From: Capsicum annuum
Taxonomy: Eukaryota; Streptophyta; Magnoliopsida; Solanales; Solanaceae
Assembly (NCBI RefSeq): GCF_002878395.1
Contig: NW_025892707.1
Span: 248,498 to 312,497, forward strand
Direction of reading: 5' to 3'
DNA length: 64,000 nt
Shown: in pieces, positions 24,927 to 37,524 of the stretch
Position numbering within the stretch: position 1 is the stretch's first letter
Layout of the letters: every line of letters begins with the position of its first letter
The notes under the pieces: generated by a model
What the model was told of the DNA's origin: nothing
The model's database searches: none
Seen by the model: only the letters and a program-made list of their open reading frames with translations
Position numbers and translations under genes: made by a program

Positions 24927-27071
24927 TGAAACACCCTACATTTTTGGTCTAGAATTCAAATCGTTATTTCTATGTGTATAAACTTGAATCTAATTATTTG
25001 AATATAAATATAGGTTTCATGATCATTATCATAGTGTGAAAATTTCATTTGAGGGAAAGAATATCCGTAGTAAACACTTAGAGTGAAGTGAAGTTAAGAA
25101 CTTTCATTAGCGACCAAATTTTGGGATTCAAGTCTAAGGGAGTCAAATTTGAACATGTATAACTACTGGAATATGTGTAAATTAAGGGCTCAAAACCCAC
25201 CAAGTTATAGATAAATGTGTCCTCTTTCCAACGCATCTAATTTTGCCTTAGTCTGATACCCAGGCAGAAAGTAATGGGCATTTTCTTGAAGAGGTAGTAA
25301 GGGTCCGCGATAGCAATGCAACGCGGGGCTTATATTGGAGATTACCCTCCGCGATGTGTCGGTGCTTTAAATTCGGTAATTTTTGGTTTTTTTGACTTGG
25401 AAGAAGGAGTATTGAATTCCTTTCACTTATAAACGATCCCTAAACACTATATTAACCTATTTCCACCAGCTTTCACGACATAATATCAATTATTTCACTC
25501 TTAAAAATATTCTCTCATAGATCCCCCTTTTCAAGTCAAGGGTAGGTTTCAAGGAGTTTGTCATAAAGGGTCCTAAGGTAGTTGTATTCTTCCAATTTTC
25601 TTGTGTTTAAGGCATGTATCTCTTTTTCTATACTTGTACTTTATTATTGGACTGAAATTGATTATTAAATTCATGGTTTTGAATGTGGGTTTTGGCATAA
25701 TTGAGAGCTTTGACATGATTACTCATTTAATTGATTTTCCATGGATTATTATGCATTATTCATGCTTTATTAATGTTTATGAACATTGTGGGATTCATGG
25801 GAATGGTAAATGGATTTGGGGGTACTATGGATTCTCCAATTACTTGGTTTTGGTCTGGGAAATTATATGCCCTCAAACTGTTTGTGAAACTGTCATTGAA
25901 TATAATTTTGTCATATAGTTAGACTATTCTTGAATCTTTGCATTGCATAAATGGTTAAAGGAAAATGAATTGGTTTTGGTTGGTTTCATATGGTTTTGGA
26001 AAGGCCTTGGTGGCAATGGTTTGATTTTAAATAGTTTTTGTTTAATTGGAAACTTTGAATTCAATTTGGTTTAATGGTTTTACATTGTATAAAGGAATAG
26101 ACTTGCAAGCTCTATATTTTGGAATGATGATACCAATGGTTAATGCCTAATTAAAAGACTCCTTGGTAAATGGTTAGGAATGTGTAAATGGTTTTATATT
26201 GTATATCTAAACCATGAAGGTGGATGTCCCAGGGGGATTGAAACTGGAAACTCATGTTTGCCGACATAAGGTTGGTCTTAGTGACCATGTGAATGATGTC
26301 ACACTTCATATTTCGGGGGATGTACTAGTCATATCAGGTTCTTTTCTCTGGTCGTGCGGCTAACACACACTGAGCCTCTTCAGCAGGGAGAGTTGAACCC
26401 ATATAGCTTGTGGGTAGTTTTAGGGCAGTCAAGCAACACAGTCCAGGTTAAGATTTAAAAAGTTCATGCTAAGCCTTGTTTTCTTTCCCGGCATGTGATA
26501 TTATATATGTATGTATTTCATAGGATTATGTGCATTTGATTTTGACTGGTTTTGAATTATTATCGATGGCATTATTTGTTCCATTATCCCTGAGGTACAT
26601 GCTAGCGCTCCAATAGCTTCCGTCTTCAGACTTGTACCCACACGCGATGTAGGATTTGGCCATACTTCTACCCCTCCTGCATAGTGACTAAGATTCAAGA
26701 TCAGTTCGTGAGTTGACATTGAAGTGGTGAGCTTCCATACATTGGAAGTCTACATTTTATGTTTTGGTTTCTTATTTCTTGGACTTTATCTTAGATTTGT
26801 GGTTGGATATAGTTGGGGGCATGTCCCGACACTTTATTGCTACTCGGTTTTTGTTAGAGACTTTGTGGATATTGTGGACATGGGTGTTGTGGATAGTTTT
26901 GAATATTGATATTACATAGACTTTTGAGTTCATATTTCATATCTTTCTTTATGTTTATATTCATCCGCTTCTAGGTGTTCTTGGTTGTAATGGAATAGGC
27001 TCAAGGGCGGTCTCCGATCGTAAGTGGACTTGGGTTGCCCATCATGGCCAGGCCTAGTTAAGGTTGTGACA
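24927..27071 (+). mobile_element. S2: solo LTR, opposite strand, inserted in E3 pol
   Basis: This 2.15-kb LTR runs from TGAAACACCC to TTGTGACA with no internal domain. The E3 pol frame stops at 24926 and resumes at 27072, and the flanks CTACG and CCATG fit a 5-bp target duplication with two C/T transitions. Its plus strand resembles the minus strand of the E3/E4 LTRs, so it belongs to a related family in the opposite orientation. It has two CCGCGAT sites at about 25313 and 25349. ORFs inside it are chance. Confidence 0.83.
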
Positions 27072-28640
27072 CCATGTCACCGTTGATCCTCATCAAGACA
27101 GGATCTAACACTTGCTTCTCCTTAATCTCAGCACCAAGAAATGACCGCGCCACTTACTACACAAATACACCACCATTCTCGAAGTCCAAAAGACGAACTC
27201 CAAAGTTGGCCAAACGGTGAATTTCCTTCACCAACTCCCGCTTCTCCCTTTCCACGTGTGCTAGACTCCCCATAAATAACCTGCTAAGAGCATTAAAAAC
27301 CATATTAGCTTTACTTGGGTGGTGGTGAAAACTCATATTATAATCCTTGAGAAGCACAAGCCATCTTCTTTGCCTAAAGTTAAGTTCTATCTGAGTAAAC
27401 ACATACTGTAGACTCTTATGATCAGAAAATTTATCCACATGCACCCCATACAAGTAGTGATTCTAGATTTTCAATGCAAACACCACAGCTAGCAATTCCA
27501 AGTCATGAGTCGAATAGTTCCTGTCATGTACCTTCAATTTTCTAGAGGCATAAGCTATCACCTTCCCATGCTACATTAGAACGAAACCAAGTCCTATACC
27601 AGATGCATCACAGTTGACCACAAACCCATCCGTACCTTTAGGAAAGGTCAAAATCGGAGTCAAAGTTAGCTTATCCTTCATCTTTTCAAAACTCCCCTCA
27701 CAAGCATCAGACCACAGGAACTTTACCTTCTTCTAGTCAACTTAGTCAATAGGGAAGCTATAGTCAAAAAACTTTCCACATACCTCCTATAGTAGCCATC
27801 TAAAACCTAAGAAGCTCCGAATATCGGTTGGAGTCGTAGGTCTAGGCCACTTCTTCAGCACTGCAACCTTTTGCGGATCCACCATGATTCCTTCACTGGG
27901 AATGATATGCCCTAGAAAAGGGACAATATTCAACCAAATTCATATTTCGAGAACTTGGCATACAACTATTGTTCCTTCAAGGTCTGCAAAATAATACAGA
28001 GGTGATCGACATGATCCACCTTGCTCTTAGAATACACCAAGATGTCATCAATAAACGTAATGACAAACAGGTCTAGGAACTAACAAAAGACCCTATTATC
28101 AAATCTATGAATGTCGCAGCGGCATTGGTCAACCCGAAAGACATAAATAGAAACTCAAAGTGCCTATACCGAGTACGGAAGTAAATCATAGGGATATCCA
28201 CCTTCCTAATCTTAAGCTGATGATACCCAGATCGAAGATCAATATTGGCAAAGAACTTAGCACCCTGCAATTGATCTAATATTTCATCTATCCTCAAAAG
28301 AGGCTACCTGTTCTTAACCATCACCTTATTAAACTATCAATAATCAATACACATTCAAAGGAAATCATCCTTCTTACACGAAGAACACCGGTGCACCCCC
28401 ATAGGGACACACTAGGATCGATAAAACCCATGTCTAAAAGATCCTTAAGTTACTCCTCAAGCTCTTTCAACTAAGATGGAGCCATCCTATATGGGGGAAT
28501 AGAAATTGGATGGTTGTCCGGAGCTAGATCAATCCCAAACTCAATCTCCCTATCAGGAGGGACACCACGGAGGTCATCAGGGAAGACCTCAAGAATTCAT
28601 TTACCACTGGGATGGAATGCAAAAAAGGACCCTCCGAGTT
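27072..28640 (-). pseudogene. E3 reverse transcriptase and RNase H, broken
   Basis: RNase H is at 27453-27157 and upstream (YGVHVDKFSDHKSLQYVFTQ; the tether reads SKANMVFNALSRLFMGS). RT is read on the minus strand near 28297-27980: [27 protein letters not shown], and a catalytic [12 protein letters not shown] near 28030-28060. Several Gln or Trp codons are now TAG or TAA. Confidence 0.85.
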
Positions 28641-29130
28641 TGAATCTTTAACTCGAACTAGATGATAGAGACACTCCTTGAAGACTAATCTCTGAGCTCT
28701 AAGATAAGATACATATTTCCCCTTAGGAGCTAGGGAACCACCCTCTCATTTAATAACCGTCTCATTAGGGAATTTAAAAATAATAATACGGGTCCAACAT
28801 ACTAGAGATGCATAGCACAAGTGTAACTAATCCATCCTCGGTATAACATTGAAATACACTATATCTAACTCAAACAGATCTAAAATAGATCTACCATAGT
28901 TTTTTACTACCATTAGATACCACACAACCCCTATAGACTCTTCTAGCAATAAAGAGTCACCTACCAGACTAGAAAAGGAAAAAGGGTCTAAAATAACGTA
29001 GAGACTAAAACCAAAATGCACAGCCACAAATAGGGTCACATAAGAGAGAGTGGACCTTGCATCGAGTAAATAGTGTGCATCATGAGAAAAGAGTTTGAAC
29101 ATACCAGTCAAGACATCTGGTGATGTCTTG
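28641..29130 (-). pseudogene. E3 aspartic protease region, decayed
   Basis: The minus-strand reading (29130-28827) gives MFKLFSHDAHYLLDARSTLSYVTL, where the active-site triplet has decayed to DAR, then FELDIVYFNVIPRMD. It is continuous with the gag tail. Confidence 0.75.
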
Positions 29131-30406
29131 GACTCTTTTCGGGATATGAGAGCATATAGATGGTTTCGACCAGTGCAGGAACTAGATGGTGCACCCTTTG
29201 GTGTTGGAGTTGATGATAAAGCAATTGGAAATTTGTTCTCCCCCAAAGCAACCTTGGCCACAGGATAGTTCTTAATCATGTGCCCTGGAGGACCATAGAT
29301 AGAGAACTTATCCCTTCCTTCTTCACAAAAACCCTGATGCAATCTACCACAGAACCTACAGGGAGGATATGATGGAGCTGACTAAGCCTCACAAGCCTGA
29401 AATTGGGCACCATGTTCCCTAAAGTTGTCGCCATCTTGGAAACGCATGTCACCCAATGGCTTTGGGTAAGGGATCCATCGAGTATGATCCAGAGTTTCCC
29501 CACTTCTTTTTGGGCCACTTTCCCCCATCCCTGCCACTCTACTATTGGCCACCACCCTACTCAGAGAACCTATACTTTTTACCCTGCGTGTCTCATATCT
29601 CAACCTGTTTTTTCTTCTTTTCCTCCACCTACTGCATGTACACAACCAACCTAGAGATATCCATGTCCTAGATCAACAAGGCATACTTACTCTACAATAT
29701 CAAATCTCTGGATAACTCAAAAGAAAACTTTCTTATTATATCCCGTATATTAGAAACCATCTTCAGAGCATACTGAGATAGCTAGTGAAACTTCAAGTCA
29801 TACTCTTTGACTGACATCTTCCCTTATCTCAGATTAACAAACTCCTTCGCCTTTGTTCCCTCAACTCCTAAAAAAAGAAGCAGTCCAAGAAAGCATTAAC
29901 GAAATCCTCCCAAAGAGTTGACTCATCACCATTTCCCTTTGACAGATCCCATTCTTGTACCATTGGTATGGCACGTCCTTCAGCTGATAGGTTGTAAACT
30001 CCGCGCCCTCTACATTCATGGCATGCATAATAAGGAAGATCTTTTCCATTTCATCCAAAAAAACCTTAAGGATCCTCCTCCACCTTAACACCAGTAAAGG
30101 TTGTAGGAGTTAACCTCATGAACTGGCCAACCCTTGTGGCCTCAGAAGATGGAGTAACAATTGCACCACGCTAAGCCTAAGAAACTACTAAGTATGCCAA
30201 TATATGGATAGACTAACAAAATTCAACATTAGTCACATCAGCCTAAGAAGCTTGAGGGGACTAGAGGAAACCGGTGGAACTCCAGAACAATTAGGAACAG
30301 GACCCCTAGATCGGGTTTAGACCCTATAAGTAGAATGGGTCCCATTAGCACTGTCCACCAGTGTGACAAAGTAGTTTTTGTATATATTAGATCATCGAGG
30401 AGGCAT
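29131..30406 (-). pseudogene. E3 gag, broken
   Basis: The ATG at 30406 (minus) opens MPPR, the usual start for this family, followed by several stops. Recognisable pieces are RVGQFMRLTPTTFTG near 30090-30140 and AEFTTYQLKDVPYQWYKNG at 30010-29940. A Cys-rich tail at 29250-29375 reads CRFCGRLHQGFCEEG and then IYGPPGHMIKNY, a zinc knuckle whose Cys ligands have become Tyr. Confidence 0.8.
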
Positions 30407-30604
30407 GATCTGAAAAGCGAGTAAACAGGGATTAGAGAAGAATTCAAAACCTTAGATTCCACAACTTGAAAATAGAACACAAGAAAGAAAAACATTTCTA
30501 AATGCCTCCTAGCCTCTCTCTTCTGAGTGAAGTGCATTACACACCCTTAAAAGAGACTCTACTCGACACAGATTTGTGGACTCCCAAGTGAACATGAACC
30601 TAGG

Positions 30605-30616
30605 GCTCTGATACCA
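30605..30616 (-). other. E3 primer-binding site (tRNA-iMet)
   Basis: The minus strand reads TGGTATCAGAGC, an exact match, three bases from the LTR start at 30620. Confidence 0.92.
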
Positions 30617-30619
30617 ATC

Positions 30620-31199
30620 TGACATGACCCGAAATAGGGCCTAGTCGTGTTGGGTGGCTTAAGACTCACCCGAGATCAGAGACCACCCCCAATACCCAAC
30701 CATTACCGCCCTACACCTTATGTTGGATGAATTCCAAACATATATAAAGATCGAATAGAACAATGATAAATCAAACACATCCAAATGGTGTTAGCCCTAA
30801 TACCAATACCAATTCCAAGGCTGACACCATTACCGACACACCCATACTCATAGACTATAGTAGTCACACAAAGCCTCTATTAGAAATTAATACAATATCT
30901 GATCGGGAAATGCCCCCGAGCATAGACAAAACCAATGTCCAAGAAATAACAAAAGTATGTAGAGAAATTTATAACATAAAATGGAGCCTTTCAGAGTGTG
31001 GAAGTTCACCACTTCAATCTGACACAAGATATCTCAGAATTCAGTCACTAAGTAGAAGGAGTAGTATGGTCGGTTCCTGCATCACGTAGAGACATAGCGC
31101 TCGAAGATGGGTTAGAAGGTGAATGCTATCATGTACTAGGTGTAAGGATAAAATAATGCCAGCATTTAACGCCAAGTAAATAACCATATGCAAGCATAT
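30620..31199 (-). repeat. E3 5' LTR, truncated
   Basis: This aligns with 21016-21590 of the 3' LTR and ends abruptly at about 31199 (CATATGCAAGCATA). It is joined there to E4 coding sequence. Confidence 0.88.
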
Positions 31200-33157
31200 T
31201 CAAAAAGATTCTCTAACTGCTTCTTTAACTCTTTTAGTTTATCCAGAGCCATCCTATAAAGAGGAATAGAGATGGGATGGGTACCCAATATAAGATCAAT
31301 CCCAAAGTCGATCTCCCTATCGAGAGGAATTCTAGGAAGATCGTCGAGAAATACTTCAAGAAATTTATTAACCGTAGGGATAGATTGTAAAGAAGGACTC
31401 TTAGAGTTAGAATCCTTAACCTAAACTAGATGATACAGGCATCCCTTGGATATCATTTTCTAAGAACTAAGATAAGAAATAAACCTCATTTTGAGGACTA
31501 AGAAACTCTCCTCCTATTCAATCATCGGTTCATTAGGAAAATAGAAACTGACCTTTCAAGTCCTACAGTCCATAGAAGCATAGCATATATGAAGCCAATA
31601 CATCCTCAAGATCATATCAAAATCCACCATAACAAGTTCTATCAAATCCACCAATGTCTTTCTATGAAGAATGGACATCAAAAAGGGGTTGGAAATATTT
31701 TTAAGACAAAAACCAAAGTGTTCAACCATATAAGGGGTCACATAAAATATGGTAGAATCTAGATCAACCAAATAATAAATATCATGAGAAAGGAGACATA
31801 ACATACCAGTAACACCATCTGGGGATACTTCTAAGGAGTATCAAGTGCATAGATACAATTCTGGTCAGTGTTGGTACCTGAAGTCGTGCCCTTATATGAA
31901 GAAGCCGTACAAGTAGCGATCGAGACCTTATTATCCCTAATGGAAACCCTAGACAAAGGAAAATCCCATTGTATATGACCAAGTATCCCATAATTAAAGC
32001 ACTAATTTCTCCCCTCTTCATAATATCCACGATGGAGCTGCCCGCAAAATTGACAAGGAGGGTAAGGTAAGGTTGATTGAGCTCCACTAGCCTGAGACTC
32101 GACACCCTATGCCTTAGGACAATAGCAATCCTAAAAATGATGATCACCTGAAAATATAGGATAAGGAGCACTAGCAGACGAACAAAAACTTCCCCAATTT
32201 TTCTTTTTAGTCCACTATCTACCATCTCTCCCATTGTTCTACAGATTATCACTTTGCTTTACATATCTAAATTTTTTGTCCTGCCTTCCTCCCATTTCTC
32301 TCTGCTTTTTTTCTTATCCTTCACCTATTGCACATAAACCGCCAACCTGGATATGTATATATCATTATTCAACATAGCAGCCTTATACTCTAGCACCAAA
32401 TCATAGGACAACCTAGAAACAAACTCCTTCATTCTAGATCGCATATTAGACTCCAACTCCAGAGCTTAATGGGATAATTGTTGAAATTTCAGAGCGTACT
32501 CATTCACAATCCTCTTACCCTACTTCAAGTTCACAAACTCTCTGTCCTTAGCCTCCCTTAACTCTTGAAGAAAGAAATAATCAAGAAAAGTACCTGAAAA
32601 GTCATCCCACATTGCCAGCTCAACATTATCACCCCTCATCCTTCCCACTCCTCATACCACTAGTAAGCCACATCTTACAACTGATAGGAAGCAAACTCCA
32701 ACCCCTCTAAATCAGTAGCATGCAGAACCCTAAAAATCTTCTCTATCTTATTAATAAACCCTTGATGATCCTTCTCAACTTTAGAGCCTATAAAGATCGG
32801 GGGATTCAACCTCAGAAATTAGCCAGCCTGAGTGACCTCAGATGAACTAATAGAAAAAATATGATCAGACTGATGAGACTGTGATGCCACCACCTATTCA
32901 AGCATATTAATAGACTAACAGAACTCCGCATTAGAGATATCTCCCTGAGGTGACTGAGCATAAGTATCACTGGCTCAAAAAGTCCAAGAAGGATTAGTAG
33001 GGACTGGTGGAACTCTACGTGGAGTGACATCATCGAGAGTAGGGACCCTAGACCACGTTTGAACTCCATAAGTAGGGCAAGTTCCATCCATATTATCCTT
33101 AGGTGGGACAGAGGTTCCAATAGAGTTTCTACAACCGTCAAATCTTTGGAAAGGCAT
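31200..33157 (-). pseudogene. E4 gag, protease and start of RT, broken
   Basis: The gag start is the ATG at 33157 (minus; MPFQRFDGCRNSIGTSVPP). Decayed gag core follows across 32800-32350, then a Cys-rich region near 32060-32010 (CQFCGQLHRGYYEEG-like). Protease is at 31804-31556 (LLSHDIYYLVDLDSTIFYVT, active-site triplet now DLD). The linker to RT at 31300-31200 reads THPISIPLYRMALDKLKELK. Everything downstream of RT is absent. Confidence 0.78.
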
Positions 33158-33321
33158 GATCTAAAATATGAGTAAGCCAGGAGTTAGAGAAGTTTCATAG
33201 CATTAGACTCTATAGCTCGAAATAGAACACAAGAAAGGGAAACATTCCCAAATGCCTTGTATCCTCCCCATTATAAGTATGGTGTGCTACACATCCATAA
33301 AAGGGACTCTACTCAACACCG

Positions 33322-34537
33322 TGTTGCGCCCAAGCATACACACAAGTGTAAGTGGTATCACCAAGTAATACGGTGGCCTTAAATAAAGCTGAATATCAAT
33401 CCCTCAGAGACCTGTGTTGACAACTTATCCAATTCCAGTTTAACTATTGAGATAAAGTAACTAAAATAGTTTTAGAGTTGTAAACTAAAAGTAAAGTAAC
33501 TAATGCTGAAAAGTAATGACTTTGGACAATCAATGGATAGAGACCCAGGATTAAGGATTACAAATAACATACTATGACATTGAACTTAATTAGTTAGAAT
33601 ACTTATCATGGTTGTTAATTCATAGGGTTTATCGCATGATCCCGGTCTCCCGATATCTAATCATCTACCTAACATGGATATTACAACTACATTATTGAGC
33701 GAGGATATAATAATCCAATTAGATGTATGAAGTTATCATCCTACATGTGAACCAAGCAAGGCTTCTAGGTATATCCTTATCCTAGATGCCAATTCAAATT
33801 CCTTATTTCATAAAAGAATAAGAACCTTACTCTATTAATCCCCATGTTTGATCTTCCTATTCTCCCTCCCCTCGAGTTTGCAAGGTCAATAATATATGTA
33901 TTCTAAGGTGAGATACTCCTTAAACTAGTTAAAATAAGGATGAAAAAGCAACAAAATAGTATAAGTAATCCAAACAAAGTCAATTCAAAGCGAAAGTAAA
34001 CATGTTCTTGGCCTTAACCCCGGAAAGGGGGATTTTAGCCGCTACTGGACCTAACTGTAATCAAGATGAGTAAAAACATGATAAAGTCCGTTAAAAAACT
34101 AAATTAAAGAAAGAAAAACCCTAATTTAAGTGTTTTCCAGCCCCTTTACAAGTTTCTAATCCATCCAATGTGTATAGCATTATGTTCAAGTGTCCTATTT
34201 GTAGGTATACAAAACTACCAAATTTTGCACTAGGCCGCATCGCGGGGGTCATTACGCCGGGATGGGGGTCGCGCCGCAGGATAATCATGAGGGGAAACTG
34301 TTTTGGGTCCCTTGGTAAGCTGAATATGAATGGAACGCGCCCTTCAACCTTTTCCAAGGTCCTACACGCGGTGGTGATGTTCGACGTGTCAAAACTTTAA
34401 ACATTGTAATCACATACTTAAACACTTAGATGTTTATTTATATCATCATTAACACATTAAGCACTCAAGTTGTCCTCAAAATAAGGCTAAATAAGCTAGG
34501 ATAACAACACTAAAGTGCATAAAACCACCTCAAATCA
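33322..34537 (-). repeat. E5 3' LTR
   Basis: The LTR is 1.22 kb. It aligns with 37525-38897 apart from indels near 34090-34200 and a stretch present only in the right copy near 38340-38760. A GC-rich segment with CATCGCGGGGG lies at 34238-34300. On the minus strand it is preceded by a purine-rich tract (34538-34556). Confidence 0.88.
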
Positions 34538-36193
34538 CCATCCCACACTTAAAGCCTTGGTCGTCCTTAAACAACTCTTTACTATGAGCATCATAAGCTG
34601 AGCTGACTCCACACTTATATTATTAGCAAAACACTCAAGCTAGTACTACAATGACTACACATAATGTAATTTTCTACCCTAAGTATGTTATGTACACAAT
34701 TGAGAGTTCAAGAACACTACTTCAAAACATACTAGCCTCAAGAATTGACTCACCAAGTTGGCAACCTCATACATATTGTTCATTCACAGACATCGTATAA
34801 ATCACCTCACTATCATTAAACATGTGCCCTCACCATGAGAGAGTTACCCATAATCACTCACAATAATGTAATTTATAATACAATGGGTACAAGAATCAAA
34901 TTACGCTCACTCTCACAAAGAATTGACAAGTTACACATAATGAACCATAAGTTTGACCTTAGTGTAGTACTCAACTAATATCAGAATGATTAATCTTAGG
35001 ATCAAATAGGTCTTTAATGGTTGTAATGTAGGCTAAGGGATGGGTAGGAACTATTCTGTCTAAGAATTGTGACTATCTTCCTTAAGAGCTTTAATATATC
35101 ACGCATGTCACTCATCTCACCTTTAATAACCACGTTACACTACTTTTGTCTACCCCATTCTTTCGTTTTTCCCCATCTAATTAAGCTCACTTATATACAC
35201 TATGGTGGGAGTGCTCTATGTACACAACCTATTCAATTTGAACAAATTTTTTATTATTTACATTACTCAACTCCCAACCACAACATATATCATTTTGAAC
35301 ATCAATAGCTATTACTTAGGGGCTTCACTTTAACCTTTCTCCTACTTGAATTTCCAACTCCTCACTCAATTAATTGTATACTAAAGCACTTAGGAGCATT
35401 GGATCAAATTAAGGTCAATCAGAGAAGGGATTAGGCTACATATGAGACATCCAAAGAATAAACTAAAGGCTCAATGGGGCTAATTAGGATTATGCACAAG
35501 GATAGGTAAAAAGAAGGTATGAAACAAGGCTACAAAAGAAATTCTTATATCATCTCCTAAACCCACACTCTTTATTTCGCTTTGCACACACGCCAAGAAA
35601 GTTCTATACATCACATGCAACAAGGAATATATAAATACCTTACACGCATATGGTACATGCTCAACTCAAGTAAGATCATCATAGACTCTTAACCAAATAA
35701 TCACATGAATTCATATTAAGCTAATAAGTACAATAGTCATAATCATAAGCCTACGAGTCTAAAAAGTAGTAATTCACACAATCAGCATGCTTTTACAACC
35801 AAAACAAACTTGCATCATGCAGTTAAATACAGCACCAACAAGAACATCTTACTCATTCCTAACACAAAAAAACTTAAAATTACTCCTAAAAATGAGAATT
35901 TTCCCACCCCAAATCTACTTTGTCCCCAAAGTATACTTAAAAGGTAAACATAAAAATACTCCTTAAGGCCTTTAGGCCTAGCTAGTAGCATTTTTATACA
36001 TCAAGAGGGTTTGGGGACCCCATACTTAGTCTTTGCCATGCTCTTTAGCTTAGGTTTTCTGGTACTCAGACTTTCCATCAACCTGTGACTCAACAAAAAC
36101 AAAAACTAGTAAAGTAAAAGCTAAAAATTACTAAAAATAAAACATACCTTAACTTGGGTTGCCTCCCAAGCAGCACCTGATTTAGTGTTGCGG
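34538..36193. other. E5 non-coding interior
   Basis: This 1.6-kb AT-rich part of E5 has no credible ORF. It begins CCATCCCACACTTAAA and near 36150 carries TTGGGTTGCCTCCCAAGC, a palindrome-like motif I recall from untranslated regions of Tat-branch plant elements. It probably stands where pol and the 3' UTR would be. Confidence 0.6.
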
Positions 36194-37400
36194 CACGACC
36201 CACATCAACTTTTTCCTCTACCTTGAGGATATAAATTTTACCCCAAACCGCATATCTATATTTTTGCTTCGCTCATAGGGTGGTGGTATAAAGATTAAGG
36301 AACCAAGTAATGGATTATGCATGGTAAACCACTCTGTCTTGAAGTGAGGTGTGTTTTTATGTTGCTTTTCTAGTGCAAAATCAAAAACATAGGATTCTTG
36401 TTCCTCCTCTTTACACTCTCCCACTATTTTAGATGATTCCACAAACAATACATCATCTAAACATAATGTAGAAAAGTGCCTTGAGTGAGGCCCAACCAAT
36501 CCCACTTCAAAATTTACACAATCCACAACACCATCACTCTTATTCACCTTCTCAATTTCAGTCTCAAGAGAAAGAAGACAACTGAATATTGCGATTCTTG
36601 TGTATGTTCCACACATTGTCTATTTTCCTTCTTTGCTTTGCTCAGCCTCTGTGGAGATGGTAGTGGTGGTATCTCCTTAACCTATTCAGTAATTTTAGTT
36701 TTTGAGTACTCAGACTTTCTTAAATTATTAGCAACTGTGTCTGCATCTAGTTGGAGAGTTAACTCTGTATCCACCTCCTTAGTTGTCTTTGGAGGTTTTT
36801 TATTCAACTCTTTATCATTCCTCAAAGTAATTGCCACTACTTGGTTAGAAGGTTCAGTGTCACTTGGAAAACTATCTCAAGTCCTGGTATTTTCTACCTG
36901 TTGCATCTGCCCTAGCTGATTCTCTAACTATTTTGTATCCACCTGTTGGTTCTTCATGTCTGCCACTAACTGTGTGTAAGATGCAAAAATTTGTTTCTTC
37001 ATCTCTTCCATATTGCTAGTTTGAGTCATGGCCTAATTTCCTTAAACATGTTGCTACTGAAACTGTTGTTGCTGGTTGTTCCATGATTGAATTGGTGGAT
37101 GAGTCTGCCACGTTTGATTGTAGGTGTTCACGTAATATGCCCTTTAAGCATAGCCCACAAACATTTTTGAATCGGGATTGACAGCACATATAGCTACAAA
37201 ATGGCCACTATTACCATAAATCATATACCGACTTAGGGTCTTCTCCACAGATAAGAAAGTATCCACCTTATGTTGTAAAGGTCCCATCCACGTGCTTCCA
37301 TCAAAATTTGGACAAAAAGCCTCTCGATGGGGTCCCCCATAAAAATAACACGAATCTTCGTCACTTGAAAACCATCTATCCCAGGCTGCCATATCAAGAA
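36194..37400 (-). pseudogene. E5 gag-like region, broken
   Basis: Minus-strand fragments include a Cys-rich start (37392-37144: DSCYFYGGPHREAFCPNFDG, a damaged knuckle), then DMKNQQVDTK and LENQLGQMQQ, and a segment reading SDTEPSNQVVAITLRNDKEL near 36880-36810. The last is typical of Athila/Tat gag tails. A further piece lies at 36616-36218 (VNFEVGLVGPHSRHFSTLCL). Several stops interrupt the frame. I cannot name a function for the 36218-36616 piece. Confidence 0.7.
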
Positions 37401-37501
37401 GTGTGAGAAAAAAAGTAAAAGAAACTAAAAGGAAAAATTACTAAACTATGTACAACTCAATATAGCTAAACTAAAAACAAGATAGTTACATATTTACAAG
37501 T

Positions 37502-37518
37502 CTTCGGCAACATCACCA
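37502..37518 (-). other. E5 primer-binding site, tRNA-Asp-like
   Basis: The minus strand reads TGGTGATGTTGCCGAAG, matching the Athila-type tRNA-Asp complement TGGCGCCGTTGCCGGGG at 12 of 17 positions. It lies 6 bp from the LTR. The mismatches are mostly transitions. Confidence 0.65.
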
Positions 37519-37524
37519 AAAATA

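Larger units (their letters stand above)
21016..31199 (-). mobile_element. E3: Ty3/gypsy chromodomain element inserted in the E4 LTR
   Basis: A minus-strand element with 3' LTR 21016-23277, integrase-chromodomain, RNase H, RT, protease and gag, primer site 30605-30616, and only the first 580 bp (30620-31199) of the 5' LTR. S2 is inserted in the pol segment between RNase H and integrase. The 5' LTR ends abruptly at a deletion junction with E4 protease/RT sequence. Coding segments carry many stops. Confidence 0.88.

Noticed and set aside
25601..25922. Hydrophobic open frames that might be a small membrane protein
   Set aside because: They are within solo LTR S2, overlap in two frames and resemble nothing I know.
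34121..34400. Open frames on both strands in a GC-rich stretch, looking like a gene fragment
   Set aside because: The stretch is the conserved GC-rich part of the E5 LTR, repeated at about 38160-38340.
36485..36919. A 144-codon plus-strand open frame in E5
   Set aside because: It is antisense to the gag-like reading of E5, which has recognisable motifs; the plus frame has none.
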